A stretch of 64,000 nucleotides of DNA from Euphorbia lathyris. Taxonomy: Eukaryota > Streptophyta > Magnoliopsida > Malpighiales > Euphorbiaceae. Location of the stretch: positions 36,237,501 to 36,301,500 of the forward strand of contig NC_088915.1 in the NCBI RefSeq assembly GCF_963576675.1. Reading direction: 5' to 3'. The notes under the pieces are model-generated. The model saw only the letters and a list, made by a program, of their open reading frames with translations. It searched no databases and was not told where the DNA came from. The position numbers were made by a program, and so were the translations under genes. Shown one piece after another: positions 21,136 to 32,653 of this stretch (position 1 is the first letter of the stretch; the number at the start of each line of letters is the position of its first letter).

Positions 21136-22179
21136 ATGAAGTGGGAAATGGAAGTTGTTTCACCTGCTTCTTATCTTTCAAGCACAAACTGGTTAATAGA
21201 AGAAAGCAAGATCACAAAATGGAGTCCTGCAGAGAACAAAGTTTTTGAGAATGCTCTTGCTGTTTATGATAAAGACACTCCTGATAGATGGCACAAAGTT
21301 GCTGCTATGATTCCTGGAAAAACTGTTGGAGATGTCATCAAGCAGTACAGAGAATTAGAAATTGATGTTAATAATATAGAGGCAGGGCTTATTCCAATTC
21401 CTGGGTATAGCACCTCTCCTTTCACATTGGATTGGGTTAATAATAGCACTTGTGATGTTTTCAAACAATCTTATGTTCTTGGTGGAAAGAGATCTTCTTC
21501 CGGCCGCCCCACCGATCAGGAGAGGAAGAAAGGAGTTCCATGGACAGAGGAGGAGCACAAGTAAGTGATTTCATATGATATGGATGTGCAAACAATTTCA
21601 TGTTTTTCTATCTTCTTTCTATAATTTCAAGCTATTTCACCACATTTCAAGCAATTTCACAGCATTTCATGCTATTTCACCACATTTGAAGCAATTTCAC
21701 AGGTTAGAAAGGATGAAAGGTTGTATATTTGATTGTGTTGCAGGCTGTTTCTGATGGGATTGAAAAAGTATGGAAAAGGGGATTGGAGAAACATATCAAG
21801 GAATTATGTAGTAAGTAGAACACCAACACAGGTTGCAAGTCATGCACAGAAGTATTTTATAAGGCAGCTTTCAGGAGGGAAAGATAAAAGAAGAGCCAGT
21901 ATTCATGATATAACAACTGTCAACCTAAACGAAATGAGGACTCCTTCACCTTCACCGGAAAACAAAAGATCATCTTCTTCGCCTGATCCTAGAACACACT
22001 TCAACAACTGGAATGAACAGAATCGTGGAGCAGCAATTGGTTTCAGTTCAGGAAATGGTAATAATAATAATATGTTAATGTCTAGTCCTTATAGTGTTAA
22101 AATGCAAGGTCATGGACATCAAAGTAGAGGTTTTGAGATGCAGCAATCTGGACAACATTTTCCTCATGGTAATGGATGA
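21136..22179 (+). CDS. DIVARICATA-type MYB transcription factor (two SANT/MYB repeats, SHAQKYF)
   Basis: Two exons, 21136-21560 and 21744-22179, joined by a 183-bp GTAAGT...GCAG intron that splits a Lys codon; 286 residues. The start [11 protein letters not shown] is the usual N-terminus of this family, which is why I chose it over the in-frame ATG at 21064. Repeat 1 (about residues 27-80) contains [12 protein letters not shown] and [14 protein letters not shown]. Repeat 2 (about 133-186) contains [24 protein letters not shown] and SHAQKYF (174-180), the I-box-binding signature. The C-terminus is Ser/Asn/Gly-rich. Such nuclear factors act in floral asymmetry, development or stress; the exact role cannot be told. 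The gene looks intact and is the only clear regulatory gene here. Confidence 0.93.
21561..21743 (+). repeat. MYB intron with short direct repeats
   Basis: Within the intron, ATTTCAAGCAATTTCAC-like units recur about four to five times between 21625 and 21703 (TTTCAAGCTATTTCACCACA and near copies). A small slippage-type repeat; the splice sites are intact. Confidence 0.7.
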
Positions 22180-23665
22180 AGACATAACTCAAATTAGGTT
22201 TGTGTCCTGGTCTTTTGTGTATATGTCAATGAAAAAAACATCAACTTTAGTCCACATAGGCTGAATGATGAAACAGAAATGTATTTAAGATTTCATGGAT
22301 TCTAAGAGGGTGTAGAAAAATGGTTTTGACTTGAGCAATTCATTCTGTTGGTTGTCTAGACTAGACTAGACTTTGATACCTTAAAGATGGGTTCTGTTCC
22401 CAGAGGATAAGATTAGAACAAACAGAATGAGCATTTTCTGAGATTACGCAGAGAATATGAATATGAAATAAAAGTATTGATGCGTTTAAGCATCTTTGAT
22501 TATTAGTTGAAAGCTTTGACATGTCTAGACTACAATTTTCTTTCCTGTCTTGCAGTTTATGTCTATGTTGCACAGAAAGAGAAAGGCAAACGCAAAACTG
22601 AAATGGACACGGAAAAATGTTATTTCTAAAAAAATTTAGGTAGGAAACGGTAATAGAAACAGACACGAAATGCAAGAGTTTCCATGCAAATAGGTTTATG
22701 GCTTAATGTGGTGGATCCATGTGAATTTAGTAGATGAATTGGGTGAGTGATGAAGCAAATGTAGGATCCCAGTAATTGGCTAGTTCAAAACACAGTATTA
22801 GTAGAGGGTGACTCTAGAATCCACTTAATTGAAGCATGACATTCCTTTTCTTTCTTTCTTTCTTTCTTTCTTTGTAAAGAAAGTAGGATTCAGTTCAGGG
22901 TTGATTAGCCATGTAATTAATATGATTTCTATGAAAAGCAACAGTGGATTGTAATTGTACGGATGGAGAGAGACATTATTTTTTAAGAGAAGTTTATGTT
23001 ACTGGATTGGATGGATGGAGGAGAGAATAAAATCTTCTAGTAAGACAAATTACTTATCATTCTTTTATTTTAGTGTCATAAAATCTATCAAAGTTAGGTC
23101 TTCTAACTTTAATTAATTAATTAATTATGTTACTAATTAACCTATTAATGCAATCTACATCATCTTCTTCAAAAACAGTTTATTATATTTTCTACATTCT
23201 TCTCATTCTTCTTCAGTTTATGTGCACATTCATATAAATATAAATACAAATTCACGTCTATGTCTTCAAAACGATACTTTCTATGTAACAAGCTACATAC
23301 ATTTCATCTTAAAGCTACAAACATAGCTCTATGGTTTTTGGAGAGACCATATTTACTTACAAAACAATATAATTTTAAATCTATTATTTACTAGATATTG
23401 CAAGCCTCATTAGCCAACGGTGAGTTTTTTTTTTTTTTTTTTTTTTACCACCATCTAACAACCTTCAGCGTTTTTACAACTTAATAGGACTTGAATTTTC
23501 ACATCTTTTGTTAATGAAAAACAAAATGACTTCAAATTATACGTCTAGCAGACGTTCGACTTAAAATTGCACTATTTCGTATATTAAAACTAAAGACGTT
23601 CTTCCCTAATAATCATATGGTTATATTTGTAACTTATCCCCAACAAATATAGTCTAAGTGATAAT
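22180..23665. other. 3' flank of the MYB gene, no further gene recognised
   Basis: It holds the MYB 3' UTR, a TTTC microsatellite (about 22848-22874), a TTAATTAATTAATTAA stretch near 23113 and a T run near 23427-23446. The minus-strand ORF at 22361-22675 resembles no known protein. Confidence 0.6.
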
Positions 23666-23735
23666 GGCCCTGTTTGGTAAAGAGCGTTTTGGTATAAAAA
23701 GAACGGTTTTAACCAACTTTAGAGGTTTGACCACT

Positions 23736-24257
23736 TGATAACATTGGGATATTATCAGAAGGATCAAAAGAAATATTCGCCTAGAACGGCCACGTGTTGA
23801 TCGCCTGATACCGGAATGTTACGACGCATCAAGCAAGGGGATCCGACAGGCGGATCACCAAGACCTCACCATAAGAGATCCGCGGGCGAACCTATGTGGC
23901 GAATCGCCATAACCTCTCAATCCGCCGGCGGAACAGCTGAGCCGATCCCGCAATAAAGACCATTAATAAGCTATTAATAAGCTAACGGGCATACTTAAAG
24001 GAAACCAGTAACCGCCATTAATGAAGCATTAATGGAGACTTTCTAGTTACTAATAGTTACAACTTCACTACTATATATAGCTTGCATCTCAAAGCTATCA
24101 AGGTACACATTCACACAATCCTAGAAACCTTACTTTGTCAATTCAGTTTACTCTTTCATACTTTATACTGACTTTGGCATCGGAGCTTCCCCCCGTCGAA
24201 CCCAACGACGCCCCCCACAGGGACGGAAGCTGAACAGAAATTATCCTCTAGTCATCA
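23736..24257 (+). repeat. 5' LTR of the gypsy element
   Basis: TGATAACATTGGGATATTAT ... AGTCATCA. It contains TATATATAG at about 24074 as a probable TATA box. GGCGGATC/GATCCGCC-type words recur here and through the element. Confidence 0.93.
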
Positions 24258-24259
24258 AT

Positions 24260-24277
24260 TGGTGCGGTGAATGTGGA
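24260..24277 (+). promoter_or_regulatory. Primer binding site
   Basis: TGGTGCGGTGAATGTGGA begins two bases after the 5' LTR, with the TGG expected opposite a tRNA CCA end. I cannot assign the tRNA reliably. Confidence 0.6.
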
Positions 24278-24317
24278 GCCCTAACCAAACAAGGGTTTAC
24301 GTTCGTATTTTAAACAC

Positions 24318-25980
24318 ATGACGAGTGGAGAGCAAAATCCCACCTCAGGGATTGAAACACCGTTGGTAACACCATCAAGCCAACCTGTAACTAGCGCTAG
24401 ACGCGTTGATATAAGCACTCCTGTGACGCATGATGGAAGGAGTATATCACCAGATACATTCATCGAAACATGTGCGGGATCCATAGGAAGAGCATTTGGC
24501 CCTGAGATGGAGAGCCGCCTAAGGTCGTTCATGATAGTCCCAAAGCTTCGGCGCATAAATCCTACATCATCACAATGGCCACAGGCAGCTATAGGTTCAA
24601 ACGCCCATAATTCTTCATTCTTCCAAACTCAACCTACGGATTCCATGGTGACTACTACCGTGGCAGGTAATAACCCGCCACTCAATCGGCAATTATTTTC
24701 TGATGGAGCGGAGGGGAGTCGAAGGAATAACCAAACTCTCCCAGAGATATCAGCTAGCCATGGGATGATTCTGGGCGGATCAGGTGTCCCAAGTCGCCCG
24801 CGGTCGAGTCTCCCAGAAGGCGGATCAGAAGGTCGAAGACACAAAAAGCGGAGAAAGGGGAAAAGCAGGAGATCAAAATCACCTTCGCCCCCGAGACAAA
24901 GATCTTTCCGTCGGGGTAGATCACCCCCGTCCTCCGGTCGTAGACAAAGCAAGAGGCCAGTAGAGACACCACGTTCGGATAGGCCACCACCCCCGCCAAA
25001 CCAAGGAGAGGATAGACACGCTCTTTCAGGAGACCACGGAGGTGATGATGGATAAGCTCCTCTTAGGGGGCCTAGTGGTGGAGGTGGGCGTTCGCCATCA
25101 GATCCGTCGTCCGGCTCTAGCTCCTCATATTCTCCGAGTAGATCGCCACGTAGGGGACACCCCAGGGCGGGTCCAAAAATTTTTGATGATCGCGTTAGAG
25201 CTGCGGTGCTCCGCATAAATGAAGAGAATGCCAGACATAACCCATTCGCCAATCGTGATTCGCCCTTTACGGCATGGATCGAAGCTGAGGAAACTGACAA
25301 GCATTTCAAAATACCTAATATCCCGGTATACATGGGTGCAGACAATCCCGAGGCCCATGCCAGAAAGTACCGAATGTTGCTCAGCCTTAACCATGCAAGT
25401 GAGGCGGTATTGTGCCGGATGTTTATCACCACCTTAGGAGGCCCCGCTTATGATTGGTTCCAATCTTTACCCCCCGGATCGATAGACAGCTGGGATCAGT
25501 TGAGTAGGGAGTTTTGCGCTAAATTCGCCGGATGTATCCCTCTAGTGGTCAAGTCACGGAAGCTTTTTGAATTAAAGCAGAAGGCGAATGAACCCCTTCG
25601 AGAATATGTAGACAATTTCAACAAATTGTGTATACGAATTGTCGATGTGGATGTCTCCATGGCAGCGGAAGCTCTAGCAAAAAACACCATATGTAAAAGC
25701 TTGCAGGAAGATTAAATTCGGAAGAAACCCAGAAATATGGCAGAATTAATTGAAAGATGCAAGGACTTCATGGAGGTAGATGACATCCGCAGAGAGTCGT
25801 TGTCTCCGCCCAAGAAGGACAGAGGCGAATCTCGCCATCGAGATAAGGAGAAAGACAAGCACCAGGATTCATCCTCCAGAGGTCGGCATAGGGGCTCTAA
25901 GAACAAATCGGCATTTGTGTTATCATTTACGCCGCTCAATGCCTCCAAAAGCGAAGTGCTAATGTGGATTGAGTTAGCGG
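24318..25980 (+). pseudogene. Gag of the gypsy element, with two in-frame stops
   Basis: One frame from ATG 24318 with TAA at 25053 and 25713. The N-terminal part is Ser/Pro-rich, then very basic (RRHKKRRKGKSRRSKSPSPP). After the first stop comes the gag core (PFTAWIEAEE, IPVYMGADNPEAHARKYRML, MFITTLGGPAYDWFQSLPPG, LFELKQKANEPLREYVDNFN), the retrotrans_gag type. A charged tail follows (ERCKDFMEVDDIRRE, RGESRHRDKEKDKHQ). The expected zinc knuckle is missing, which fits a deletion between gag and protease. Confidence 0.9.
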
Positions 25981-26219
25981 ATGAAGATCAAATTTGGAAA
26001 GGAGATCTGGAATTTTCCATCCTAGATGGCCAGTTAGCTTACAATATCATCCTGGGACGACCCTTTATCTTCGAAGCTGCAACCCTTATCTCCATACGCC
26101 ACTTAACTCTTTACATCCCCACGGCCAAGGGAGGTGTAATGATCAGAGGAAGCCAAAAAGTGGCTCAGGAGACGTATTCGGCATCGTTAATGATTCGCCC
26201 ACAGTCTAAAAATGGGTGA
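25900..26219 (+). pseudogene. Protease remnant of the gypsy element
   Basis: The frame continues from gag into the last third of the retroviral-type aspartic protease: AYNIILGRPFIFEA and LTLYIPTAKGGVMIRGSQKVA are its usual end. The catalytic D-[ST]-G part is absent. An internal deletion therefore removed the end of gag and the start of protease. RT begins in another frame at about 26212. Confidence 0.8.
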
Positions 26220-28332
26220 AACAGAGATATACCTCATGGCGGATGAAAAACAGGTACGGATGGCTAAAGGGCTAAAGGGAGAAATTAAGGAAGCTATCAC
26301 CAAGGTTCTCTATGAGTCAGAAGATGTCTTTGCATGGAAAGATGAGATTCTTCCCGGGATTAGTCCAGACGTGATCACTCACAAACTCAACATTGACAAA
26401 GACGCGGTACCGGTGGCACAAAAACGAAGAAATCATGGCCCTGAGAGGCAGAAGGTGATAGAAGAGGAGATCACCAAGCTCAAACGGGCGGATGCCATCG
26501 AAGAGGTACTTTATACACAGTGGCTGGCGAATGTGGTTCTAGTCAAGAAAGCAGGCGGATCATACCGCATGTGTATTGACTTCACGGATCTCAACAAAGC
26601 TTGTCCCAAAGACAACTACCCCCTGCCATGTATTGATATCTTAGTAGATGGAACCGCGGGACACACCATGTACTCCTTCACCGATGTGAAGTCGAGTTAT
26701 CACCAGATCCCAATGGAGCCTTCGGATAGAATCAAAACTTCATTCGTGACTCACCAAGCCACCTATTGCTTCAAAGTCATGCCCTTTGGGCTTAAGAACG
26801 CTGGTGCCACCTATCAACGGATGATGAACAAAATATTCGACGGAAGCAAAGGTGATAACTTTTATGTCTATGTGGACGATATGATCATCAAAAGTACCAC
26901 TGTAGAGAAGCATGCAGATGATATAAAGGAGGTACTGGGCGTACTCCGGCACCACAACATTAAATTGAACCCGGAGAAATGTACTTTTGGAGCAACATAT
27001 GGAAAGTTCTTGGGATTCATGATTAGCCAGAAAGGATTAAGCCCAAACCCTGACAAGATCAAAGCAGTCTTGGAGATGAAAGCACCGCATAATGTTAGGG
27101 AAGTACAACGTCTTAATAGGTGTATTGTAGCCTTGGGCAGGTTTATCTCATGTTCAGCCCGACGATGCCAACCCTTTTATGAAGTAATCAAGAAGCAAAA
27201 GGCGTTTGAATGGAGCGAGGATTGTGAGAAAGCCTTCTAGGGGATCAAACGGTTTCTCACGGAACCACCCCTAATGAGTCGACCCTTGAAAGGTGAGAAT
27301 CTCTACATGTATGTCTCAGTTACAGATAAAGCCATTTGCACGGTCATGATAAGGGAAGAAGAGGGCCAGCAATATCCTATCTATTACGTGAGCAAAGTAT
27401 TAAAGGATGCTGAGACCCGATATTCCAAACTGGATAAAATGGCACTGGCCGTCGTCACCACGTCAATACGCCTCAGACCTTACTTTCAGTCCCATACTGT
27501 CATAGTTCGTACAAGTATACCAATGAGGAAAGTGTTGCAAAAGCCAGAAACTTCAGGAAGGTTGATGGAATGGGCAATCCGCCTAGGAGAGTTTGATGTT
27601 CGTTATGAAAGCCGATCAGCCCTGAAAAGTCAAGTCTTGGCAGACTTTGTGAATGAATTCACTGAAGAGGGAATAAATCTCCCCAAATCCAAAGTTGAGG
27701 AATGGACGATGTACACAGATGGGGCTTCTTCGGCAGAAGGTGCAGGTATAGGCATCGTGATCAAAGGTCCCCAATATATAAAGCTACACTACGCAGCAAA
27801 ATTGGATTTCCTCGCAACCAACAATGCAGCTGAGTATGAGGCCTTAATATTGGGACTACGCCTGCTAAAAGAAATCACTCCCGAGCAGATCATGATCTAC
27901 AGCGATTCCAAATTAATGGTCAACCAAGTGATCAAAAATTTCGAGGTCAAGGATGACATTCTTGCCAAATATGTTGAAGAGGTAAAGAAACTGCTAAATC
28001 ACCTCGAAGCCAAAGACACCAAGTGGGAATTGATCCATGTACCCCGAGGATCCAACACGGAGGCTGATCACCTAGCCAAAATGGCTTCAAGCAAGGAGCA
28101 TTGGGCGGATCTGCAATGCCCATTTGAGGTTAAAACAGCACCGGCATTCGCCTCGGAGATGGTATCCTTACTCATGTCTGTGGAGAATGATTGGAGATCA
28201 CCAATCCGCCAGTATCTAACAGATGGAGCATTACCTTTGGACAAGGAAGAAGCTCGGCGGATCGTAAGAAGGGCAGCCTATTTCTCCGTGATAAATGATT
28301 GCCTATACAGGAAGTCTTTTAGCCACCCCTAG
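26212..28332 (+). pseudogene. Reverse transcriptase and two RNase H domains of the gypsy element
   Basis: A single frame interrupted by TAG at 27238 and again at 28330. RT motifs appear in order: MCIDFTDLNKACPKDNYPLP, YSFTDVKSSYHQIPM, VMPFGLKNAGATYQRMMN and the catalytic YVYVDDMIIKS. After the first stop comes the usual RNase H (ICTVMIREEEGQQYPIYYVS, SKLDKMALAVV), in which some catalytic residues look lost. Then an archaeal-type RNase H (WTMYTDGASSAEGAGIGIV, TNNAAEYEALILGLR, IYSDSKLMVNQV, NTEADHLAKMA). The double RNase H is a hallmark of the Tat/Ogre lineage. The tail enters the integrase region (ARRIVRRAAYFSVINDCLYR). Confidence 0.93.
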
Positions 28333-28344
28333 CTGAAATGCATC

Positions 28345-28857
28345 GTGCCGGAAGAGGGACAACAGATCCTCAAAGAGTTGCATGAAGGCGCATGTGGAGC
28401 CCATGAGGCATCTGCCTCCATTTTGAAGAAATCTAGGTTAGCAAGATTTTATTGGCCTACAGCGGAACTTGATGCTCAAAAGTTTGTGGAGTCTTGCCAT
28501 AATTGTCAGATTCATGCAAATGAATCACACACTGCTAAGCACCTTCAAAGGCCCATCATCGAAGGTCGACCCTTTGCGGTCTGGGGAATTGACATCGTTG
28601 GACCATTTCCTCCTACCAGAAGACAGAGGAGGTATGTTTTAGTGGCTGTCGATCATTTCACCAAATGGGTAGAAGCTGAGGTTGTCTCCTCTATCAGTGC
28701 TGAACGAATGGTGGAGTTCGTCAAGGATAACATCGTAGGAAGGTATGGAGTTCCTCATACGATTATCACTGACAATGGAATGCAATTCAACTGTGCAGAG
28801 TTCAAAACTTTCTGTGAAGAATTGGGCATTCTGAAAAGATTCGCCTCAGCTTCCTAA
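28345..28857 (+). pseudogene. Integrase of the gypsy element, C-terminally truncated
   Basis: The frame continues after the stop. It holds the HHCC finger (HEGACGAH ... CHNCQIHAN) and the core with two Asp (WGIDIVGPFPP and TIITDNGMQF). The sequence stops right after the position where HPQGNGQVE should follow, so the catalytic Glu and C-terminal domain are deleted. An in-frame TAG separates it from the preceding piece. Confidence 0.9.
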
Positions 28858-29267
28858 ACAAAAAAGTAATGCTATCACGACATAGCTACTTTTTCTCCTC
28901 AAAGATAGGAGAACAATCTCATGGGCGGATCAATCCTTAAATGATCACCATTAGAGATAGAGTTAAAACATTTCTCGGAGGCGAGATCTTTACACTCTCT
29001 TGCATCCTTCCCAAAGAAGGGTTCATAAGTCCTAAAGGGCGGATCGATTCACCTCAAAGATAGGAAGCAAATCGATCCCCTAAGGTAGCTTAACTTCCTC
29101 TAAAGGAATAAAACAGCTTTAAACGTTCACAAAGGTTCACACAACGGAGTATGGCTGGCCACCTACTTCGAAATCAATCCTAAAGTCTATAAATTTACTT
29201 GTACAAAGCATAAAGTAAACATAAATAGTTATGGCAAGGATTAAAAATTGTACTTAGTTTTACAAAA
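28858..29267. other. Non-coding spacer between gypsy integrase and antisense gene
   Basis: Contains several GGGCGGATCAATCC / GGGCGGATCGATTC and AAAGATAGGA words as dispersed repeats. No ORF. Probably the internal 3' UTR of both converging transcripts. Confidence 0.6.
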
Positions 29268-31235
29268 CTAAACATTAACAGGACTATCCTCCTTAGCATC
29301 TTTCACATTAGATGCACCCTCCAAAGGGGCTTCCTTCTCTACAGAAATAATTTCTCCTTGAGGAGTGGTACCATCGGTTATCAGCTCCACATTCTGGTCA
29401 CCCGCCTTCGGAGGCACTTTATCGGAGACCTCTGGCTCAAGATCGATAAGGGGTTTGCTTTCCTCGACGGATCCATTCATCACCTTACGAATGTAATCAC
29501 GGATGTAGTCCTTGACTTCCGGGATTTTACGATACTTGAGGACCACATCCACGTCAGGAACCACGAACTCCGAATCAGTAAAATTAATCTCGGGATACGC
29601 CAGTTGGACATACGCCATGATCCACTCGCCATAGTAGTAAGCTCGCTCCCCTGCCAGGATCTCCGTTTCATCTAAAACAGCTTCATGTTCTTTGGCATCC
29701 GCATCAATTTGCGCCTTTAGTTTAAGGATCTCAGCATCCTTTAGGGCAATAGCGGACGCAGCGTTCTCATTTGCGACGGCGATCTCCTTCTCCAACCTTT
29801 CTATGGTTGCCTTATTCGCCACTCCTTGAAGGAGATCCGTTTCCATGGCGTGCATACGGGTATATACCTATCAATGCAAAAGCCCAATTCAGGCGAAAGC
29901 GTAACAAAAATCTCCTCCCAAAGGAGATCACTCTTTCATCCAAAAATGCAAAAAGGATAGAAAGAATTTACCGTGAGAAGCTCCGTTTTTCCCATCTGAA
30001 CATGGGTTGATCCTAGGATCTCGTTTTGACTCTTCTGCACCTCACCTAATTGACCGAGAGCTTCGTCCAGATCATTGATGACACATTCATTCCTCAAAGA
30101 TCCTTCGTCACCATATTTGGCGGCCCAGTAACCGCCTAGATTAGGCTTCACCATCTGCACAAAGATTGGAAGGTCAAAACTTAGATTCTCAATATGGAAA
30201 AAAGAAACATCAAAACATCTTACCTATTCTTTCTCCACAGTAGGTATCGCGGCTCTCATGGCATCCGTCGTAAACTTTCGTCCGCCGGACACTGCAGGCT
30301 TCTTCTTCTTCTATAGAGGAAGATCAGCCATTGTATCAGCAGGACGCTTTCCTGCGCCCTTCTGGGGATCCACTGCCTGCTCCTTCTTTCGAGCCGCCTC
30401 CTCCTTCTGTTTCTTGCGCATCTCTACAAGAGCGTGACTGGCCTTAGACAAACCCCTGACAAAAGAACCGTAAAATAATCAAGGTTCAAGGAAAAATAAA
30501 GTTACCTTCGTCAAGTTGTGTAAACTTCACATAAATGATCTCGTTCCCTTCCCGGCGGATCAAAGGGATGCCATTCATCATGAAGTCTAAGGCATCGGCG
30601 TATGTCCAAGCCTCTGCCTTAACACTTTTCATGACATTCGCCACTTGCTCATCACTGTCTGTCAATATTCGCATGTCTCCAGCCATATGCAAGGGCCTGG
30701 CACCCCAAACCGACGGAAAGCCTAGAGATTCGCCCTCCTTTATCTTTACATAGAAGAACTTGTCATCCCAAAGATGGACATTAGACATCTTGCCGCTAAA
30801 CAGCGAATAGGTTCCAAACTTAGCGAAGGTGTAAAAAGACTCGGCTTTTCGTTTCGTCGGTTTGTGAAGAGTTCGGAAGACACGAGGGTTACAAACTACC
30901 CCTAAATTTGAAGCTAAGTAACAATCTAGAGCTACATCTAACCAGCCATTTGGATGCAGCTGGCTGACAGTGATGTCAAAGTAAGCTAAGATGTTCGCCA
31001 TCATCTTAGGAAGAGGAAGCAGGAACCCTCTTTCTACGTGACAACTGTATACAGTTAAATACCCCGTTGGCGGACAGGCGGGTCGTTGATGAGCTTCCGC
31101 CAACATAGTCCCATATTCCTTTATCCAAGGAAAACAATCCGCTGGACTCGCTAGATCCACGACGCTCATACGAGAGGAAGTGGACTCCGCACGAGGCGCC
31201 TTCTTTCTAGACGGGGCTGAAGAAGATGCCTCCAT
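29268..31235 (-). pseudogene. Antisense spliced accessory gene of the gypsy element (putative gypsy-type transposon domain, PF04195-like)
   Basis: Read on the minus strand. Exon A (31235-30506) starts MEASSSAPSRKKAPR. It carries a domain with PLPKMMANILAYFDITVSQL, HPNGWLDVALDCYL and AESFYTFAKFG, the pattern of the putative gypsy-type transposon domain, and ends at GAAG|GTAACT. Following pieces: about 30458-30225 (Lys/Glu-rich, with one in-frame TAG), about 30155-29970 (GGYWAAKYGDEGSLRNE) and 29869-29268 (ERLEKEIAVANENAASAIAL, probable coiled coil, then VPDVDVVLKYRKIPEVKDYI and an acidic tail). The phases do not all agree, so it is decayed. Tat-lineage elements are known to carry such antisense genes of unknown function. 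Confidence 0.75.
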
Positions 31236-31792
31236 CCCCGAAAACCACCTAGAATCTATCACCGGAGCAAGATGAGCAACGACGACGGGACGGTTCCGAA
31301 TCCTACCTGAACGAGTTCGACCGCTATTACACGCCGAGTTACAAGCAACTCAGCTAAATCGCAACTAACAGTACCTTCGGAAGAATTAGAATTCTCCAAA
31401 GAGGAATAAGTCCAGCTAACTACGGTTTTGGAAGAAGTAGTCAAATTAAAAAGCTCAAAAGTAGACCCAGAAGATGAAGAGGAACTCCTAAACATTCAAC
31501 AATCAAAGCAAAAATTCACTTACATGTGAGTTAAAAGCTCTGCAAAGATTTCGAACTCTGGAAGAACTCTGGGCAAAGGAACTCGACGAAAATGGGAGAA
31601 GAATGCAAATGCAATAGAAAGAGAAAGAGAGGAAGGAAGAAGACGATTTCTCTCCCCTCGGGTGGCGCACCCATGACACGTGTCACCCGTCGATTGGCAT
31701 CGAACAGAGTGACCATTAATGCAAGTCATCATGACGGCGCGCGAAGAAGCTCAAAAGCCCTAAAGGACTTTAAAGGAACTTTAGGGGGCTTC
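31236..31792 (-). other. Upstream region of the antisense gene and polypurine tract of the gypsy element
   Basis: An ORF at 31495-31259 (MFRSSSSSSGSTFELF) may be a leader exon, but its frame does not join that of exon A. On the plus strand TTTAGGGGGCTTC at 31780-31792 is the polypurine tract next to the 3' LTR. Confidence 0.5.
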
Positions 31793-32313
31793 TGATAACA
31801 TTTGGATATTATCAGAAGGATCAAAAGAAATATTCGCCTAAAACGGCCACGTGTTGATCGCCTGATACCGGAATGTTACGGCGCATCAAGCAAGGAGATC
31901 CGACAGGCGGATCACCAAGACCTCACCACAAGAGATCCGCGGGCGAACCTATGTGGCGAATCGCCATAACCTCTCAATCCGCCGGCGGAACAGCTGAGTC
32001 GATCCCGCAATAAAGACAATGAATAAGCTATTAATAAGCTAACAGGCATACTTAAAGGAAACCAGTAACCGCCATTAATGAAGCATTAATGGAGACTTTC
32101 TAGTTACTAATGGTTACAACTTCACTACTATATATAGCTTGTATCTCAAAGCTATCAAGGTACACATTCACACAATCCTAGAAACCTTACTTTGTCAATT
32201 CAGTTTACTCTTTCATACTTTATACTGACTTTGGCATCGGAGCTTCCCCCGTCGAACCCAACGACGCCCCCCACAGGGACGGAAGCTGAACAGAAATTAT
32301 CCACTAGTCATCA
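31793..32313 (+). repeat. 3' LTR of the gypsy element
   Basis: TGATAACATTTGG ... AGTCATCA. Nearly identical to the 5' LTR; followed by the target duplication CCACT. Confidence 0.93.
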
Positions 32314-32653
32314 CCACTGAAACCGCTAATTGGAGTGTTTGGTGGAGAGAGGTTTGGGAGACAGTTTTGGGATGAAAACGCTAATTTAGAAAAAGCTCTT
32401 AAAAGGAGTTTTTTCAATTAGCGTTTTGCAATATTAAAATTAATAGACTTCTTTAACCCTAATAGATAGACTCCCTCTTCTCCTGCGCCAAAATTATTGC
32501 CCTTATTCGTCTTTTTGCACAAACCGCTATTATCAATCAGCTAATTTTTACCAAACAGGTCTACACAAATAGCTAGTCAGGTCTACACAAATAGCTAGTC
32601 AAATCAAATGTAATCAGCTAACAGCTAACAACTAATTCTCAAACAGGGCCAAT

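Larger units (their letters stand above)
23736..32313 (+). mobile_element. Complete Ty3/gypsy retrotransposon (Tat/Retand-like), decayed, TSD CCACT
   Basis: Two nearly identical LTRs (522 and 521 bp) bound an 8.58 kb element with a 5-bp target duplication CCACT on both sides (23731-23735, 32314-32318). The order is PBS, gag, protease remnant, RT, RNase H, a second RNase H of archaeal type, integrase, then an antisense spliced gene and the 3' LTR. The second RNase H, the lack of a chromodomain and the antisense gene point to the Tat group. The two LTRs differ at only a few bases, so insertion is fairly recent, yet the coding region has several stops and deletions, so it was probably mobilised by other copies. 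Confidence 0.93.
23666..32650. mobile_element. Short TIR element split by the gypsy insertion
   Basis: The outer ends are GGCCCTGTTTGGTAAAGAGC on the left and AACAGGGCC on the right, forming an inverted terminus. The triplet AAT flanks both ends (23663-23665 and 32651-32653), which could be a 3-bp target duplication. Without the gypsy element it is about 400 bp. Inside the right half an AACCGCTAATT...AATTAGCG foldback and a 22-bp tandem duplication (GGTCTACACAAATAGCTAGT, 32558-32602) are visible. Likely a MITE of PIF/Harbinger or hAT kind. Confidence 0.6.

Noticed and set aside
23666..23735. Host exon interrupted by the gypsy element
   Set aside because: The flanks form an inverted-terminus MITE, not a coding frame.
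24629..25432. 267-codon minus-strand ORF opposite gag
   Set aside because: It is a shadow of gag; the gag frame has family motifs and the opposite does not.
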